Part shown: positions 54,201 through 64,000 of the stretch, piece after piece
Numbering within the stretch: position 1 is the first letter of the stretch
Layout of the letters: every line of letters begins with the position of its first letter
Assembly: GCA_029204045.2 (NCBI GenBank)
Contig: CM055068.1
Span: forward strand, 35,107,345 to 35,171,344
From: Tillandsia leiboldiana
Taxonomy: Eukaryota; Streptophyta; Magnoliopsida; Poales; Bromeliaceae
Direction: 5' to 3'
Length of the DNA: 64,000 nucleotides
The notes under the pieces: model-generated
Databases searched by the model: none
Seen by the model: the letters and a program-made list of their open reading frames with translations, nothing else
What the model was told of the DNA's origin: nothing
Translations under genes and position numbers: made by a program

Positions 54201-55352
54201 TGGTTTGAGATAGTGTAGTCAGGATCTTGGGTTTTGGGACAGGCAGGCTTGATGACAGGGTATTGCGGCAACCGCGGACCTTGGGCGGTTGACCGGAGGT
54301 TGCTTATGCATCAGATTGGGTATCAGGTCTCTAGTGGATGGAGTTTCCCACTATTTGTCTATCTTGCATCAGGTTGAGATCGGGTCTCCCTTTAGTGGAT
54401 GGGTTTTTCCCCTTTTATCAGAGTCATGATCCAGTCCTGCCGATTTATGATACTTGTGTTATTGAGACAGGATTTCCTTACTCGTGTGGGTCGCTCCCCT
54501 CGAGTGCCACTCCGGAGTGTGCGACCGGACGGATCGAGGCCGGTCTGTTATTACTTTAGTGTTTGATCGGACGGACAGAGGCCGATCTGTTACTTACTTT
54601 GGGGACAGGACTGTATCAGGCAGTAGTCGGTCAGTATTCCCACAGATGAGATTAGCAGGCAGTGCCAGTGTCCACTGGCGGTCAGATTGGGTTATTCAGG
54701 CAGGCATTTATTTTCTGATGCATACATTTAGCTATTCTATTAGCTCGGCATTTAGAGGCATTCTAGTGGTAGCTTTTCATCAGGAGTCTTATTCTTTTTA
54801 GAATACCACCATTGTTCCCTTTTGCCTCTGGTAGACCTAGTGGGCGTGTCAGAGTTTGAGGTTTTACCCACTAGGGGAGGCTACTGGTTTACTAGTAGTT
54901 CTCACCCCCATTCTTCTTTCTTTTTTTCTTCCCCCTTGTTTTGCAGTGTCTTCTGCGGGTGCTACTGGGCTTTCAGTGGCGGGTCGAGGAGAGAGGACGG
55001 CTGAGTAGATAGATCTCGAGGCAGGATGAGCGTGTTAGCTGGACTGTTGGTGTACCCATGTTTTCCTCAGACGGTTGTACTTTCACTTTTGGGACTGGCT
55101 TTTGCCAGCAAGTTGTATTTATTATTTGTCAGCTAGGAGAGACTGATGTATCATTTATACAGATGTATTGTATTTTATTTCCAGCTTCAGTCTGAGATGT
55201 ATTAGTTTTAGTTCAGCTCTGTTTTTTTATTGCTCTTTTATTGTATCTTTTATATCTGAGCAGGTTGTTGGCGCTTCGTGTACACGGGAAATACCGTGTG
55301 CACGACGGATCTGTAGACGGGCCGGGTTCTGGTTTACACCCGTGGTGTGACA
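51293..55352 (+). repeat. Element D 5' LTR
   Basis: It starts TGTGGAGACCC and ends GTGGTGTGACA. A GC-rich block at 51655-52110, with CACGTGGC motifs, precedes a TATAAAT at 52142-52148; the 3' LTR copy has TGTAAAT there, so its box is mutated. From 52200 to 54800 it is AT-rich with no gene. The U5 hairpin CGTGTACACGG/CCGTGTGCACG is at 55277-55304. Confidence 0.88.
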
Positions 55353-55360
55353 GATTAAGT

Positions 55361-55372
55361 TGGTATCAGAGC
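55361..55372 (+). other. Primer binding site of element D
   Basis: TGGTATCAGAGC, 8 bases after the LTR, matches initiator Met-tRNA. AGCTTAGG next to it can pair (one G-T wobble) with CCTAGGCT 30-odd bases on. Confidence 0.9.
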
Positions 55373-55515
55373 TTAGGGATAGGTCAGTTGGGACTTAGGA
55401 AACCCTAGGCTTTTGGCGAACCCTTGGATGATAGGACGCGAGGGACGTGACATTTTTCGAAAGTCGGCGATTTATTTGTTTGACTCTTCCTGTGAGTGAA
55501 GAGGGATCGACATAT

Positions 55516-55572
55516 TCTATTTCTGTGGGACAGTTATGTTGGCTGCAGACAACATAAGGTTACAGAAATAGA
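55516..55572 (+). ncRNA. Leader hairpin of element D
   Basis: The inner palindrome ATGTTGGCTGCAGACAACAT (55536-55555) is enclosed by perfect 11-bp arms TCTATTTCTGT (55516-55526) and ACAGAAATAGA (55562-55572). It starts 175 nt after the start of the primer site. F and G have the same inner palindrome with other arm sequences. Confidence 0.6.
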
Positions 55573-55683
55573 GGGATGTCTTTGACTTTCGCTAGATTGG
55601 GTCGAGTGTTTGGGATGTGCTGATTTGCGGTTTGTCGTGGCGAGCGGTGTCTCCCCGACGTTGGGCCCTGACCCGGGTGCACT

Positions 55684-56400
55684 TTGGTGCAGCAGTTGGG
55701 TCTGAGCTGGTTGTTTCGGGCCGGATACCGGATTGGAGTCAGAGAGCTCCGGACTCAGATGACAGGATTGTCAGAGGCTTATCAGCGGCAGAGTGAGCGA
55801 GCATCTGGTTTTGTGACACAGTTGTTGGAGCAGCGGGCAGCTCGACAGTGCTTCCTTCTGAGACCACCCGGTTGCAGTATCCTCAGGGGCGGGGATTTCT
55901 ATGGTACCGATGGAGTGCGTAGCCCCCTTCGCGCCAATGTTTAGTGTCGAGGCGCCGAGACAGGGTGGATAGTTGACAGTTGATGAGCTATGGGACACCA
56001 AGGATCAGTTGAGCCAGTTTCGGCAGGTAAACCACCCCGATTCATAGGATTAAGTTTGGAGCCTCTGGGGGTAGAATCGTGGCTGGTGGTGATGGAGAGA
56101 CTACTTGGAAGCCTCTTTGTGTCAAAGGGTTACGCAGTTATCGAAATGCGCGCTCTTTGATTTGGGGGACAAGGCGCATAGGATATGCATGGCTGAGAGT
56201 GGATTGCGCCAGGATACCTTTCCGTTTATTCGGACCCTCTTTGCAGGTTTTGGATTTTGGGGTGCTTCGATGGTGGAGGCAGTGTTTATGGAGCTGGCGC
56301 TGCAGTTCTTTTGGATGGGTATCTGCTGTTAGAGGCAAGTTCTGGATAGAGGCGCTTGATGCCAGATGATGGAGGATAGATCGGCCAGCAGAGACATGTT
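55684..56400 (+). pseudogene. gag: Element D gag remnant
   Basis: The frame from 55684 reads RTQMTGLSEAYQRQSERASG and then TQLLEQRAAR, the usual N-terminal gag helices of Tekay-type elements. Another frame at about 56060-56200 gives VESWLVVMERLLG and LDLGDKAH, the capsid core. Frameshifts separate the two and the zinc knuckle is not recognisable. Confidence 0.7.
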
Positions 56401-57239
56401 CGTTTTTCCTTCCAGGATGGTGGATATCCTTGTGGATGGATTATGTAAAGCTTACCCAAGGGGGATGTTACCCTGTGTGATTGATAACTGGCATGTTCGG
56501 GGTGTAACATATGTGATTGAGGGGTGAGCTTAGTAAGGATAATTGTATAAGGAATTGCATGAATCAATTGTGCTTGGTAGTATGACGATGATATCCAGGT
56601 GGATTTTTGAGACATCAGGGGTTGGGTGGACCCCGATGACAGCAACAGCCCTTTTATCAGAATGGCGCAGCGGTAGCGTGGATTGGCTGTCTGCGAGAGA
56701 CCACATTCGGCACCTCAGTGAGAACATGGACAGAGGTCGTGCTCCCTTTGTGATTGGTCTAGATATTTTGGCAGGCTGAGCGACGACCACTTGCATCGAG
56801 CGGATGAATCTGTGCCACCCGGTTGGAGGGCGCCACGGTAGTGGATTGAGTTGTCGCAGGTATGATTTCATCACAGCAGTCGGAGTTAGAGCATAATGCA
56901 TTCCTACATGGACTAGAGGCAGAGTTGTTACCACATGCACTTGAGGTACAGGTTACGGTTGGTATTGTGCAAGTGGGGAAGGCTTGTGGATTATGTCCAG
57001 TGCAGTTGATGGCATAGGTGCGGGGATCTGATGGATCGAGGGTCTGTTTGACCTAGTGCTACGTCGTTGATACACGACGGTGAGAGTCCTTTGTGATTGG
57101 AGCCCAGTCAGGTCCAGGTATTATTTAGGGCCTTTTGATGGAGTTCTGCCCCGGCAGTTGATCGATTATGATGCCTGCATCAGTTTGGATTTACAGCTGA
57201 GTATTTCGCCAAGATGGCGTTCAAGAGACGCTAGGGGCA

Positions 57240-57720
57240 TTATGAGTACAGTGAAGCCAATGGAATGACTAATGCCTTGTTCCCTTTAAGATTGAGGAAC
57301 TCTGTATTCCAATGGGACTTGAACGGATTGATAGCGGCATTCTCTAGGGATAAATTGGCTTTACCCTCTCCCTGAGTGAATTGGAGCTTGTGATAAGGTC
57401 TGTGGGGAAGAAGCTTTATGCTAAGTTGTTTTGGTACAAGTTTTAGCTTCGAGAGCATATCTTCCTGGATTACATATTCTAGCCATAGGGGTGGCTGTGG
57501 AAATCCGGCCAAAATGGATGTTATTTAAGACTGGCCGAGATCGACGGTTATTGTTGGGGTGAGGAGCTTTTGGACCGGATAGTGCCAGCAGAGCGTGACG
57601 AGCGGAGGATGAGATTGGTACCAGCGCCGATTTTAACCTAGTCAGTGGTGGGAGATGGATTTGCGAGTTTTAGTGATACCTCCCATAGTGGCTGTAGAGC
57701 TACCATTGGATTTTGTTGAG
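57240..57720 (+). pseudogene. pol: Element D RT / RNase H remnant
   Basis: GMTNALFPL at about 57257 corresponds to the RT GLTNAP motif. After that, LYAKLFWYKF, LREHIFLD and, near 57610-57700, RLVPAPILT and SFSDTSHSG line up with RT thumb and the start of RNase H in element A. The catalytic FIDD is lost and there are several stops. No integrase core follows. Confidence 0.7.
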
Positions 57721-58159
57721 CATCCAGTATCACCCCGACGGGGCCACTGTGGTGGCGGATACCTGGAGCATAAGAGCTTTTGGGGTTGAGTTTTTCGATT
57801 TTTTAGCTGGCGCTGTGTGGGGCCATTCTGGTGTACAGGGTTTGAGTTTGTGTCCCAAAGGATCCCTTTTGATGAGAGGCTGCGGCTGAGCAATCCACTT
57901 GGGTGGTTGAGTTTTGAGGGCGACCGAGTGTGAACCCCTGCTTGTTTGGGCCCCTTTTCTGTGCAGGTGTTTGTGTGGATGTGTTTCGTGTCGCTTTGGT
58001 TGAGTCGGCTCTTGGGAGTGTTTTTAGAGCGTGTTGCACTGGCTGTCGTTCTGTTTCCTCCGGTCTTTTGTTGGAATTTTGAGGTTTTTCTGCGTCTCAG
58101 CTCAGGAGTGTTATGCTTTGGACCCCTCGCGCGTGATTGACTCGTTCCTTTTGAGGTCT

Positions 58160-58350
58160 ATGAGAGTTTGGAGTACGAGGGACGCCCGTTGCGAATTCCG
58201 GCTCGTGAGGTGAGGGAATTGCGCAATCGGGCTATGCCGTTCTGGTTGTTGCTGTTGTGGTTGATGAGGAGTAATCACGGGGAGTGATTGGTGACTTGGG
58301 AGCTGGAGACGACGGTGTTGAGTATTGACCCCTGGTTTCTGTGACTCCTT
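58160..58350 (+). pseudogene. Element D chromodomain-like tail remnant
   Basis: The frame reads SLEYEGRPLRIPAREVRELRN, then a divergent stretch and VTWELETTV. It matches the tail of element A pol and of element E. The polypurine tract AGTGGGGGAGGA (58389-58399) follows with the TTTCGAGGACGAAAC context at 58363. Confidence 0.8.
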
Positions 58351-58399
58351 GAGAGTTGCTTTAGTTTCGAGGACGAAACTTTCTTTTAGTGGGGGAGGA

Positions 58400-59388
58400 T
58401 GTGGAGACCCGGAACTTTGCAGGGCTTTTGCAGTGTGACCAGCAGCTTCTGGAAGCCTACGCGGCATGTCGGAGGTGTTCGTGCGCCAATTTGGACACAA
58501 GTGATGGACTCGGGGCTTAAATTGGATCACGCAGGTAACCGGAAGACCCCGTCGGATGTTTAGAGGTGTTTCCGCGCAAAATGGATATCAAATTTGGACT
58601 CGGCGCGAAATTCGGATCAAAAATACCTTTTCGGGAGCCTCCGGCAATTATAGGAGTGGAATTTGGCAAAATGGACACCGTTTTTGGAATCAGCGCGCGA
58701 AAACGGTCAAGAAGGGCTATTTATTTGCTATTTTTGAGCTTGCGGTTACTGTTCATGCCGGAACAGTGTCTCCGGCGATCGCCGGCGGCGACCGGCGGCG
58801 GCGGGCAGCGCCGGCAGGCGGCGGCGCAGCCTCGGGCAGGCGGCAGGCGGCGGCACGCGGCACGGGCAGGGCGCGGGCAGACGCCCGGGTGCGCGGGCAG
58901 GCGCGCGGTCCACGGCGGCGGGCGTGCACCAGGGCGGTGCCACGTGGCGGCTTGTGGTTGGTTGGTTCGGGAGGCGTGGTCCACGGAATTTCGTCGGGTG
59001 CACGGTGGACCGAGTGGTGACACGTGGCAAGGTATTACTGGTTCGGTGTTGTGCTCCCGGTCCACGCAAACCGTGGAGTGGGTGACCGGGGCAGGTGCCG
59101 TACGCGGGGCAGGTGACCGACCGCGCAGGGGTGCACGGCGCGGTGCACGGTGGTTGGGGCCACGTGGCGCGCCGCCATTGGCGGGCGCACGTCCACCGGG
59201 CGCAGCAAAAACGTGAGGGGACATGGAGGGTATTTTTCCAAAAGATTTTTCAGCCTGTAAATTCCCAACCCGAGCCCTCTTAATTGTTTTTTTTCTCTCA
59301 ACCCTCTCACCCTTTGCCCAAACTTTCTTAAGACAAATTCTTCCTCTCCGAGTCCTCTATGATCCTGCAGAGTTTCTGAATTTCTGAG
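58400..59388 (+). repeat. Element D 3' LTR, 5' piece
   Basis: It repeats 51293-52275 and is cut by element E at 59389, after CTGAG. The remainder is beyond the window. Confidence 0.92.
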
Positions 59389-62382
59389 TGTCACGCCCCG
59401 GGGTCGAAACTGCGACCCGGGCTCGCCAACAGATCCGCCATCTGTACGGAAACTGCCGTACAGACGAAGCGTCTACCCTGCAAGTCAGATCTATAGCTAT
59501 AATGTATCAGAGCTGAAAGAAAACCAAATAGCTACAGAAATACACTGAACATCTGATATAATAAAAATCTCAATACAAAGTCTCTCAGCTACAAAAGTAC
59601 AAGAATCCTCACTGATCTCTCAGAATGTCCAGTACAAAAGTGGAGCCATAAAATACCCAAGGTACATCTACCTCTGACTCTCAGTGCTGGTAAGGAAATA
59701 AATGGCCACGTCCTCACCTCGATCAGCTGTCTCCGCGCGAGCTAAGCCGGAACAGCAGCCTCAGGAAACCTGTCACCGCAGCGGGTGTGAGAACTACTGC
59801 AAAGGTAGTTCCCAGTGGGTACCGTCTCAATATCCACGGTATGCCCACTAAGTCTACTGGAGGCACAACAGATAGGTATGCAGATAGATAGATAGATAAA
59901 AGCTGAAAGCAGGAAAGGAACTACAACTAGCATATACCACATCATGCTCAAGAAAACTCAACTCTGATCCTGCTATGCATACACCCTCACTACTAACATG
60001 CCTCAAGTATCATGCTCAAAGGAAAAACTCATCTAGGAACATGCTATGAAACTCACTCAAACATATCACCCAATCCCAATGACTGTCCCTCTTTGGACCA
60101 GTCAAACAAGCCTGCGCTCATCTACTGCCGCGCATCCCGTAGGAACGGACTTACGTAGGCATCCACTGCCGCACATCCCGGAGGAACGGACTTACGTAGG
60201 GTGTCCCTCTAGGACCATCTCAGTAATCACATCGCAGCCTCGTCAGGCTCGGTATCATCATCGCACCCGGGGCGTAGCTCGAGGGGAGCGACCCCACCGA
60301 ACTCAAGTATCTCAAGTATCTCAAGTATCTCATAACTGGCATAAAAAGCCAGGCTCAGCAGGCTATAATCCACGATCAAACAGATCGGATCTCAATGCTC
60401 AACTAGCATAACTCAGTCGTAGAAAGACTCCACGACTCGAACAGGAAAGCCCAACACTCTCACAGCTATGTCGGAGAACCCTCAACGACTCAAGGCTAAA
60501 ATACACGATCAAACAGATCGGATCTCAATGCTCAACAAGCATACTCAGTCGTAGAAAGACTCCACGACTCGAACAGGAAAGCCCAACACTCTCACAGCTA
60601 TGTCGGAGAACCCTCAACGACTCAATGCTAAAATACACGATCAAACAGATCGGATCTCAATGCTCAACAAGCATACTCAGTCGTAGAAAGACTCCACGAC
60701 TCGAACAGGAAAGCCCAACACTCTCACAGCTATGTCGGAGAACCCTCAACGACTCAATCTGATAATGCACGCCCCGTGGCTGAGTCGGGAAACCTCCACG
60801 ACTCGATCTGCCAGAGCCCCCAAAACTCTCAAGGCTAAGTGGGAGAACCATCTCCACCACTAAATCAGAACACGACCCATGATCTAGAGTAACCCAATCA
60901 GGGAATACATCCTCAATACCCCGCGAACTCAAGTATCTCAAAACTCTCTCATGACACTAGAAAGTCATCTCATAATGCTCTAAAAATCCACTCGGCCCTC
61001 TGGCACGAGAACACATGCATCCTGAACCTACTCAACCCCTCGGGAAGATCTCAATATTTTAAAACTCTTTTCAAAACCCAGTTTTCATTAAAACAGGTCC
61101 GACGATTTTTAAAACGGTTCAGATGCCAATATAAAGCCAACTAAACATGCAGTCTAGTGTCAAATCACTTCTAGATCATGCTAAAATATCTGGGGCTTGC
61201 AATTGTATTCCTACAATTTTCTAGGCAACTATCAGATTTACCAGCTATGCAAATAATTAAGCTAAACATGATCAACATGCATTCAATAGCTTTAAAGGGC
61301 ATTCCATACATCTTGAAGAAATTCCAACCCACCTCAAATGCTTTCCGAAGGCCGCGCCGAAATCGGTGAAGAAACGGGCGAAAAACTGATGAAACTGCAC
61401 TGTGCCTCCCACGCGCGCGCGCGCCGTCGCGCGTCGAAAAAATCCACGGAGCTCCGATCAATCCTCTATCACACTCCCAAAGGTCCCAGCATGCCTCTGC
61501 TCAGCTCAAAAGTGTCCCTCACACGCGCGCATGAAGCAGACAAAACCTCGGATTTGCGCAGTAACCTCCCTGCTTGCACCCGAGAGCACAGGGAGAGAGG
61601 GAGAGAAAGGATGGAAATTAAGCTCAATTCTCAATCAATTCCATCAATAAAACCCAAGAGGAGAAATAACGAATCCAAATCCACAATCTCCAACAATTAA
61701 TTTACCTCAATTTGCCCTCGCGCGCGCACGTTGACCCGGTCAACTCTCACAAGCAGCTCCGATGGACACCCTGCTTCATCTCCTTCTACTTCCCCTTCTT
61801 CTTCTTCTCTGGCAGCAAGAAAGGAAGAGGATGGATGAGAGATGAGAGATGGGTGAGGGAGCTGGTGTTCAGGGGTATATAACATGACGGGAGTGGTTGG
61901 AAGCCCATGCCTCAACACTGTGCACCAATCCGAGCTAATTCTGGGCATTCCCCGAGTCTGTGTACCGGTACCAGCATGTGGGTACCGGTACACCCACCTT
62001 GGTTCCGGAACTAGGTAGCTTGTTCCGGAACCAAGCCACCCAAAAACCAAAACAGCAGCCTGAAGCTTCCAACCTCGCGCCGACAACTCACTTTCTCGCC
62101 TCGGGTCTCCCGCATCACCCCGAAACCAACCGAACACCTCTGTAAAATCATAATACACATGTCCCAAGGGATCAACTCACATCAAACCCATCCAAGAAAC
62201 CAATGCTCGACCCGCAAGCTCTCAATCCGACGCCAACTCACTTTTCTACAAAAAAGCTTCCGCGTAGCTCCGGGACCACCCGAACCTCTCTGTAAATACA
62301 AACAGAAACTGCTAAAGGTATTTTCACAATACCAGGCTGCCACGTGGAGTCGGCACACTGCCCGAAGCTCCGGTACTCTACA
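59389..62382 (-). repeat. Element E 3' LTR
   Basis: On the minus strand it starts TGTAGAGTACCGGAGC at 62382 and ends GGGGCGTGACA at 59389, 2994 bp. A TATATA box on the minus strand lies at 61876-61881. A GA-rich tract occurs near 61585-61615 (plus-strand view), and GCGC runs near 61405-61430. The U5 hairpin CTGTACGG/CCGTACAG is at 59442-59463. Confidence 0.88.
60370..60765. repeat. 132-bp tandem repeat in E LTR
   Basis: Three copies with landmarks TCGGAGAACCCTCAACGACT at 60471, 60603 and 60735, exactly 132 bp apart and nearly identical. A smaller two-copy repeat of about 44 bp (GGAACGGACTTACGTAGG) lies at 60120-60200. Confidence 0.9.
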
Positions 62383-62400
62383 CTCTCCCCTCCTTTTAAC
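62383..62400 (-). other. Polypurine tract of element E
   Basis: On the minus strand, TTAAAAGGAGGGGAGAG directly precedes the LTR. TTTCGAGGACGAAAC lies just upstream of it. Confidence 0.85.
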
Positions 62401-62433
62401 GGTTTCGTCCTCGAAACCCCAAAACTCCAAAAC

Positions 62434-63720
62434 TCAGGAAGGTGACTCAAATAAGTGGGGATATGAAACTCTCAGCTCAAACTCAGGCTCCCATGTGGCC
62501 TCTCGCTCCTCATGATGACTCCATAGGACCTTTACAAAAGGTATGATCCGGTTGCGCAATTCTCTCGTCTCTCGAGCAAGAATCCGCACCGGTCGCTCCT
62601 GATAGTCCAAGTCCTCATCTGACTCCAAAGAAACGAAGTCCAAATCATGAAAGGAATCCAAATCCATACTTCCCTCAGAACGGATACACCAACGTCCTCG
62701 TGGGTACTTGCCAAATCATGGCGGTAGCGCAACTCGGTGAACAGCTAATCCAATGCGCTCTAACTCCTCGAATATGCCAATAATTTGCGGATTCAACCTC
62801 CCGCGAAATCTCAAATCTACACATTTCTGCGGATAGTGATTCTCAGAAGTCACCAAAACTCCCTGCTTCCAGTTGGCATAACTTTTCCGTTGCTCCTTAG
62901 CAACCACAATGCTGAGAGCTTCACAAAAGCATTCTTACATCCATCTACAGGGTAAGAAGTCCAACATCGGGAACAACACTCAACCCCTAACTCTCAAAAT
63001 CAGCTCTCGGATCTCGGAATCCACGGGCACACAGATGCGGTCCTTGTACTTCAGTACTCCCGCTGCATTCACTGAGAAGTTCCCTCTCAATCCCGTCCAA
63101 CGGAGTGGGCTACGAGTCCAAAACACAAGTTTTTGTCACATTCCCGGGGAACACCACCTTAATCTCAACTCGCCTCAATTACTCTTTCAGCGGCATTGCC
63201 CCAAATCAAATTCCTTCTGAGTAACCCAGTACCTCAGGTTCTAGGATCGATAGATATCTCAAATCTCTCTCTATCTCAAGCAACTATTCACAATGATGTT
63301 AATACCATCCACAGCTTGAACTCCTCAAGGTTATGCTGGCACTGCTTAATCCACAACTCTGGACCTCTGTCACTATCATGGGTCCAAGCCGAACCTAAAC
63401 GGCAACACTCTTCGCCGGGTCCATTGTCACTCCTGCGGCTGTAATAACATGGCCTAACCACAAAATCTTCCGAAGTCTAAGAGCAAATTCTCTTACAACT
63501 CGGCATCAACTTCTTCTCATAGAAGTTGCAGCACTATCCTTAAGTGCTCCTCGTGCTTAAACTCATACTGGTTCTACTGCCCGGTCCAAGTACCGCCGGA
63601 ACACACAAGTCCTCAAATCCAAAAGGCCGCAGGGCCTTAGTCAATCCGCTTGACCTCACTGTTTGCTCAAAATGTCTCTATCGGGTTCAGACTCTATCTG
63701 GCGCAGCCCTCAGCTGTAGG
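62434..63720 (-). pseudogene. pol: Element E pol remnants
   Basis: Reading leftwards on the minus strand: RT words SGLTKALRPF near 63650 and LGHVITAAGV near 63440, with stops. RNase H and the integrase catalytic core are absent. A pre-integrase segment, GVLKYKDRICVP, lies near 63040. The GPF/Y-like module (RFRGRLNPQIIGIFEELERI) is at 62740-62820. The best-kept part is the chromodomain-like tail at 62434-62640, with VRILARETRELRNRIIPFVK. It cannot encode an enzyme. Confidence 0.8.
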
Positions 63721-63824
63721 GTTCCACAAAGCCTTCAATGTCCCGCAAGGCATCGACCCAACACGATCCAAATCTAACTGTGCTCGAATCGTCACAGCAC
63801 TCTCACCGTTGTGCACTCACAACG

Positions 63825-63965
63825 TGGCATCACTGCCGTATACCAACGGCATGGCATCACCACCGTGTATCAACGGCGTGGCATCACCACCGTGTATCAA
63901 CGGCGTGGCATCACCACCGTGTATCAACGGCGTGGCATCACCACCGTGTATCAACGGTGTGGCAA
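63825..63965. repeat. 27-bp tandem repeat
   Basis: About five copies of GGCATCACCACCGTGTATCA plus CGGCGT-type ends, period 27 bp (for example 63853 and 63880). Single diverged copies of the same unit occur in D (57060-57085) and G (29995-30050) at the same place between gag and RT. Confidence 0.9.
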
Positions 63966-64000
63966 CACATCCAAAATACCAATCTCTCGGATCTCGGTCT

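Larger units (their letters stand above)
51293..59388 (+). mobile_element. Ty3 element D, non-autonomous, 3' LTR cut by E
   Basis: The 5' LTR is 51293-55352 (4060 bp), the internal region 55353-58399 and the 3' LTR piece 58400-59388. The first about 990 bp of the LTRs differ at about a dozen sites and one 7-bp indel, so it is fairly young. Gag and pol are decayed throughout. It sits in a related LTR (C) in the opposite orientation. The predicted target duplication is GGAGC (51288-51292); the right copy is not visible. Confidence 0.9.
59389..64000 (-). mobile_element. Ty3 element E, decayed, runs off the window
   Basis: A minus-strand element with its 3' LTR at 59389-62382 and internal region from 62383 rightwards. 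Its degenerate pol order (chromodomain-like tail, integrase C-terminus, pre-integrase segment, RT) and a 27-bp array near 63830 match elements G and D. The 5' LTR is outside the window. Confidence 0.88.

Noticed and set aside
52200..54800. Host gene in the AT-rich 2.6-kb stretch
   Set aside because: No ORF above about 105 codons and no domain; it lies wholly between the two ends of D's 5' LTR.
63825..63965. 27-bp repeats as a CRISPR array
   Set aside because: Head-to-tail units with no spacers, in a retroelement interior.

Overview
This window looks like intergenic chromatin from a large plant genome. I read it as a seed plant because of Sirevirus-type Ty1/copia elements and Tekay/Del-type Ty3 elements, initiator-Met tRNA primer sites (TGGTATCAGAGC), plant-style leaders (CTAGGGTTT, CT-rich, introns), and no bacterial or viral gene organisation. 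I found no convincing host gene. Essentially every base belongs to one of nine LTR retrotransposon copies inserted into one another. I cannot name the species.

Layout, left part (1-44096). Ty3 element A (plus strand) has its 5' LTR end at 1-696, a gag piece to 1522, then gag end plus pol at 37422-40850 and a 3' LTR at about 40910-44096. Its gag is split by the minus-strand Ty3 element F (1523-37416, target duplication CTCAC). F's left LTR is split by Sirevirus 1 (2345-16321, duplication ACTTT), and the RT region of Sirevirus 1 is split by a solo Ty3-type LTR, H (7833-10973, duplication GGCTA). F's right LTR is split by Ty3 element G (24121-35391, duplication CTACA), which has two 4 kb LTRs and only decayed coding sequence.

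Layout, right part (44097-64000). A minus-strand Sirevirus 2 (44097-50418) is cut on its left by element A and on its right by a minus-strand Ty3 LTR, C (50419-51292). C is cut by element D (plus, from 51293), whose 3' LTR is cut by element E (minus, 59389 to beyond the window).

How the parts work together. Sirevirus 1 has gag, protease, integrase, RT, RNase H and an env-like ORF, damaged by one nonsense codon and the solo LTR. Element A keeps RT, RNase H and integrase in one frame, but has two nonsense codons, a Glu-to-Lys change at the third integrase catalytic position, and a 5S-like segment where protease should be. D, E, F and G have long LTRs with arrays but no usable pol, so their spread must have relied on proteins from other copies. 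D, F and G share a palindromic leader hairpin 172-176 nt from the primer site, and all the Ty3 LTRs here end in a U5 hairpin kept by compensating changes. These are the best candidates for an undescribed cis-acting RNA system. A second candidate is a promoter-plus-intron module in front of the Sirevirus env-like ORF, present in both Sirevirus copies.
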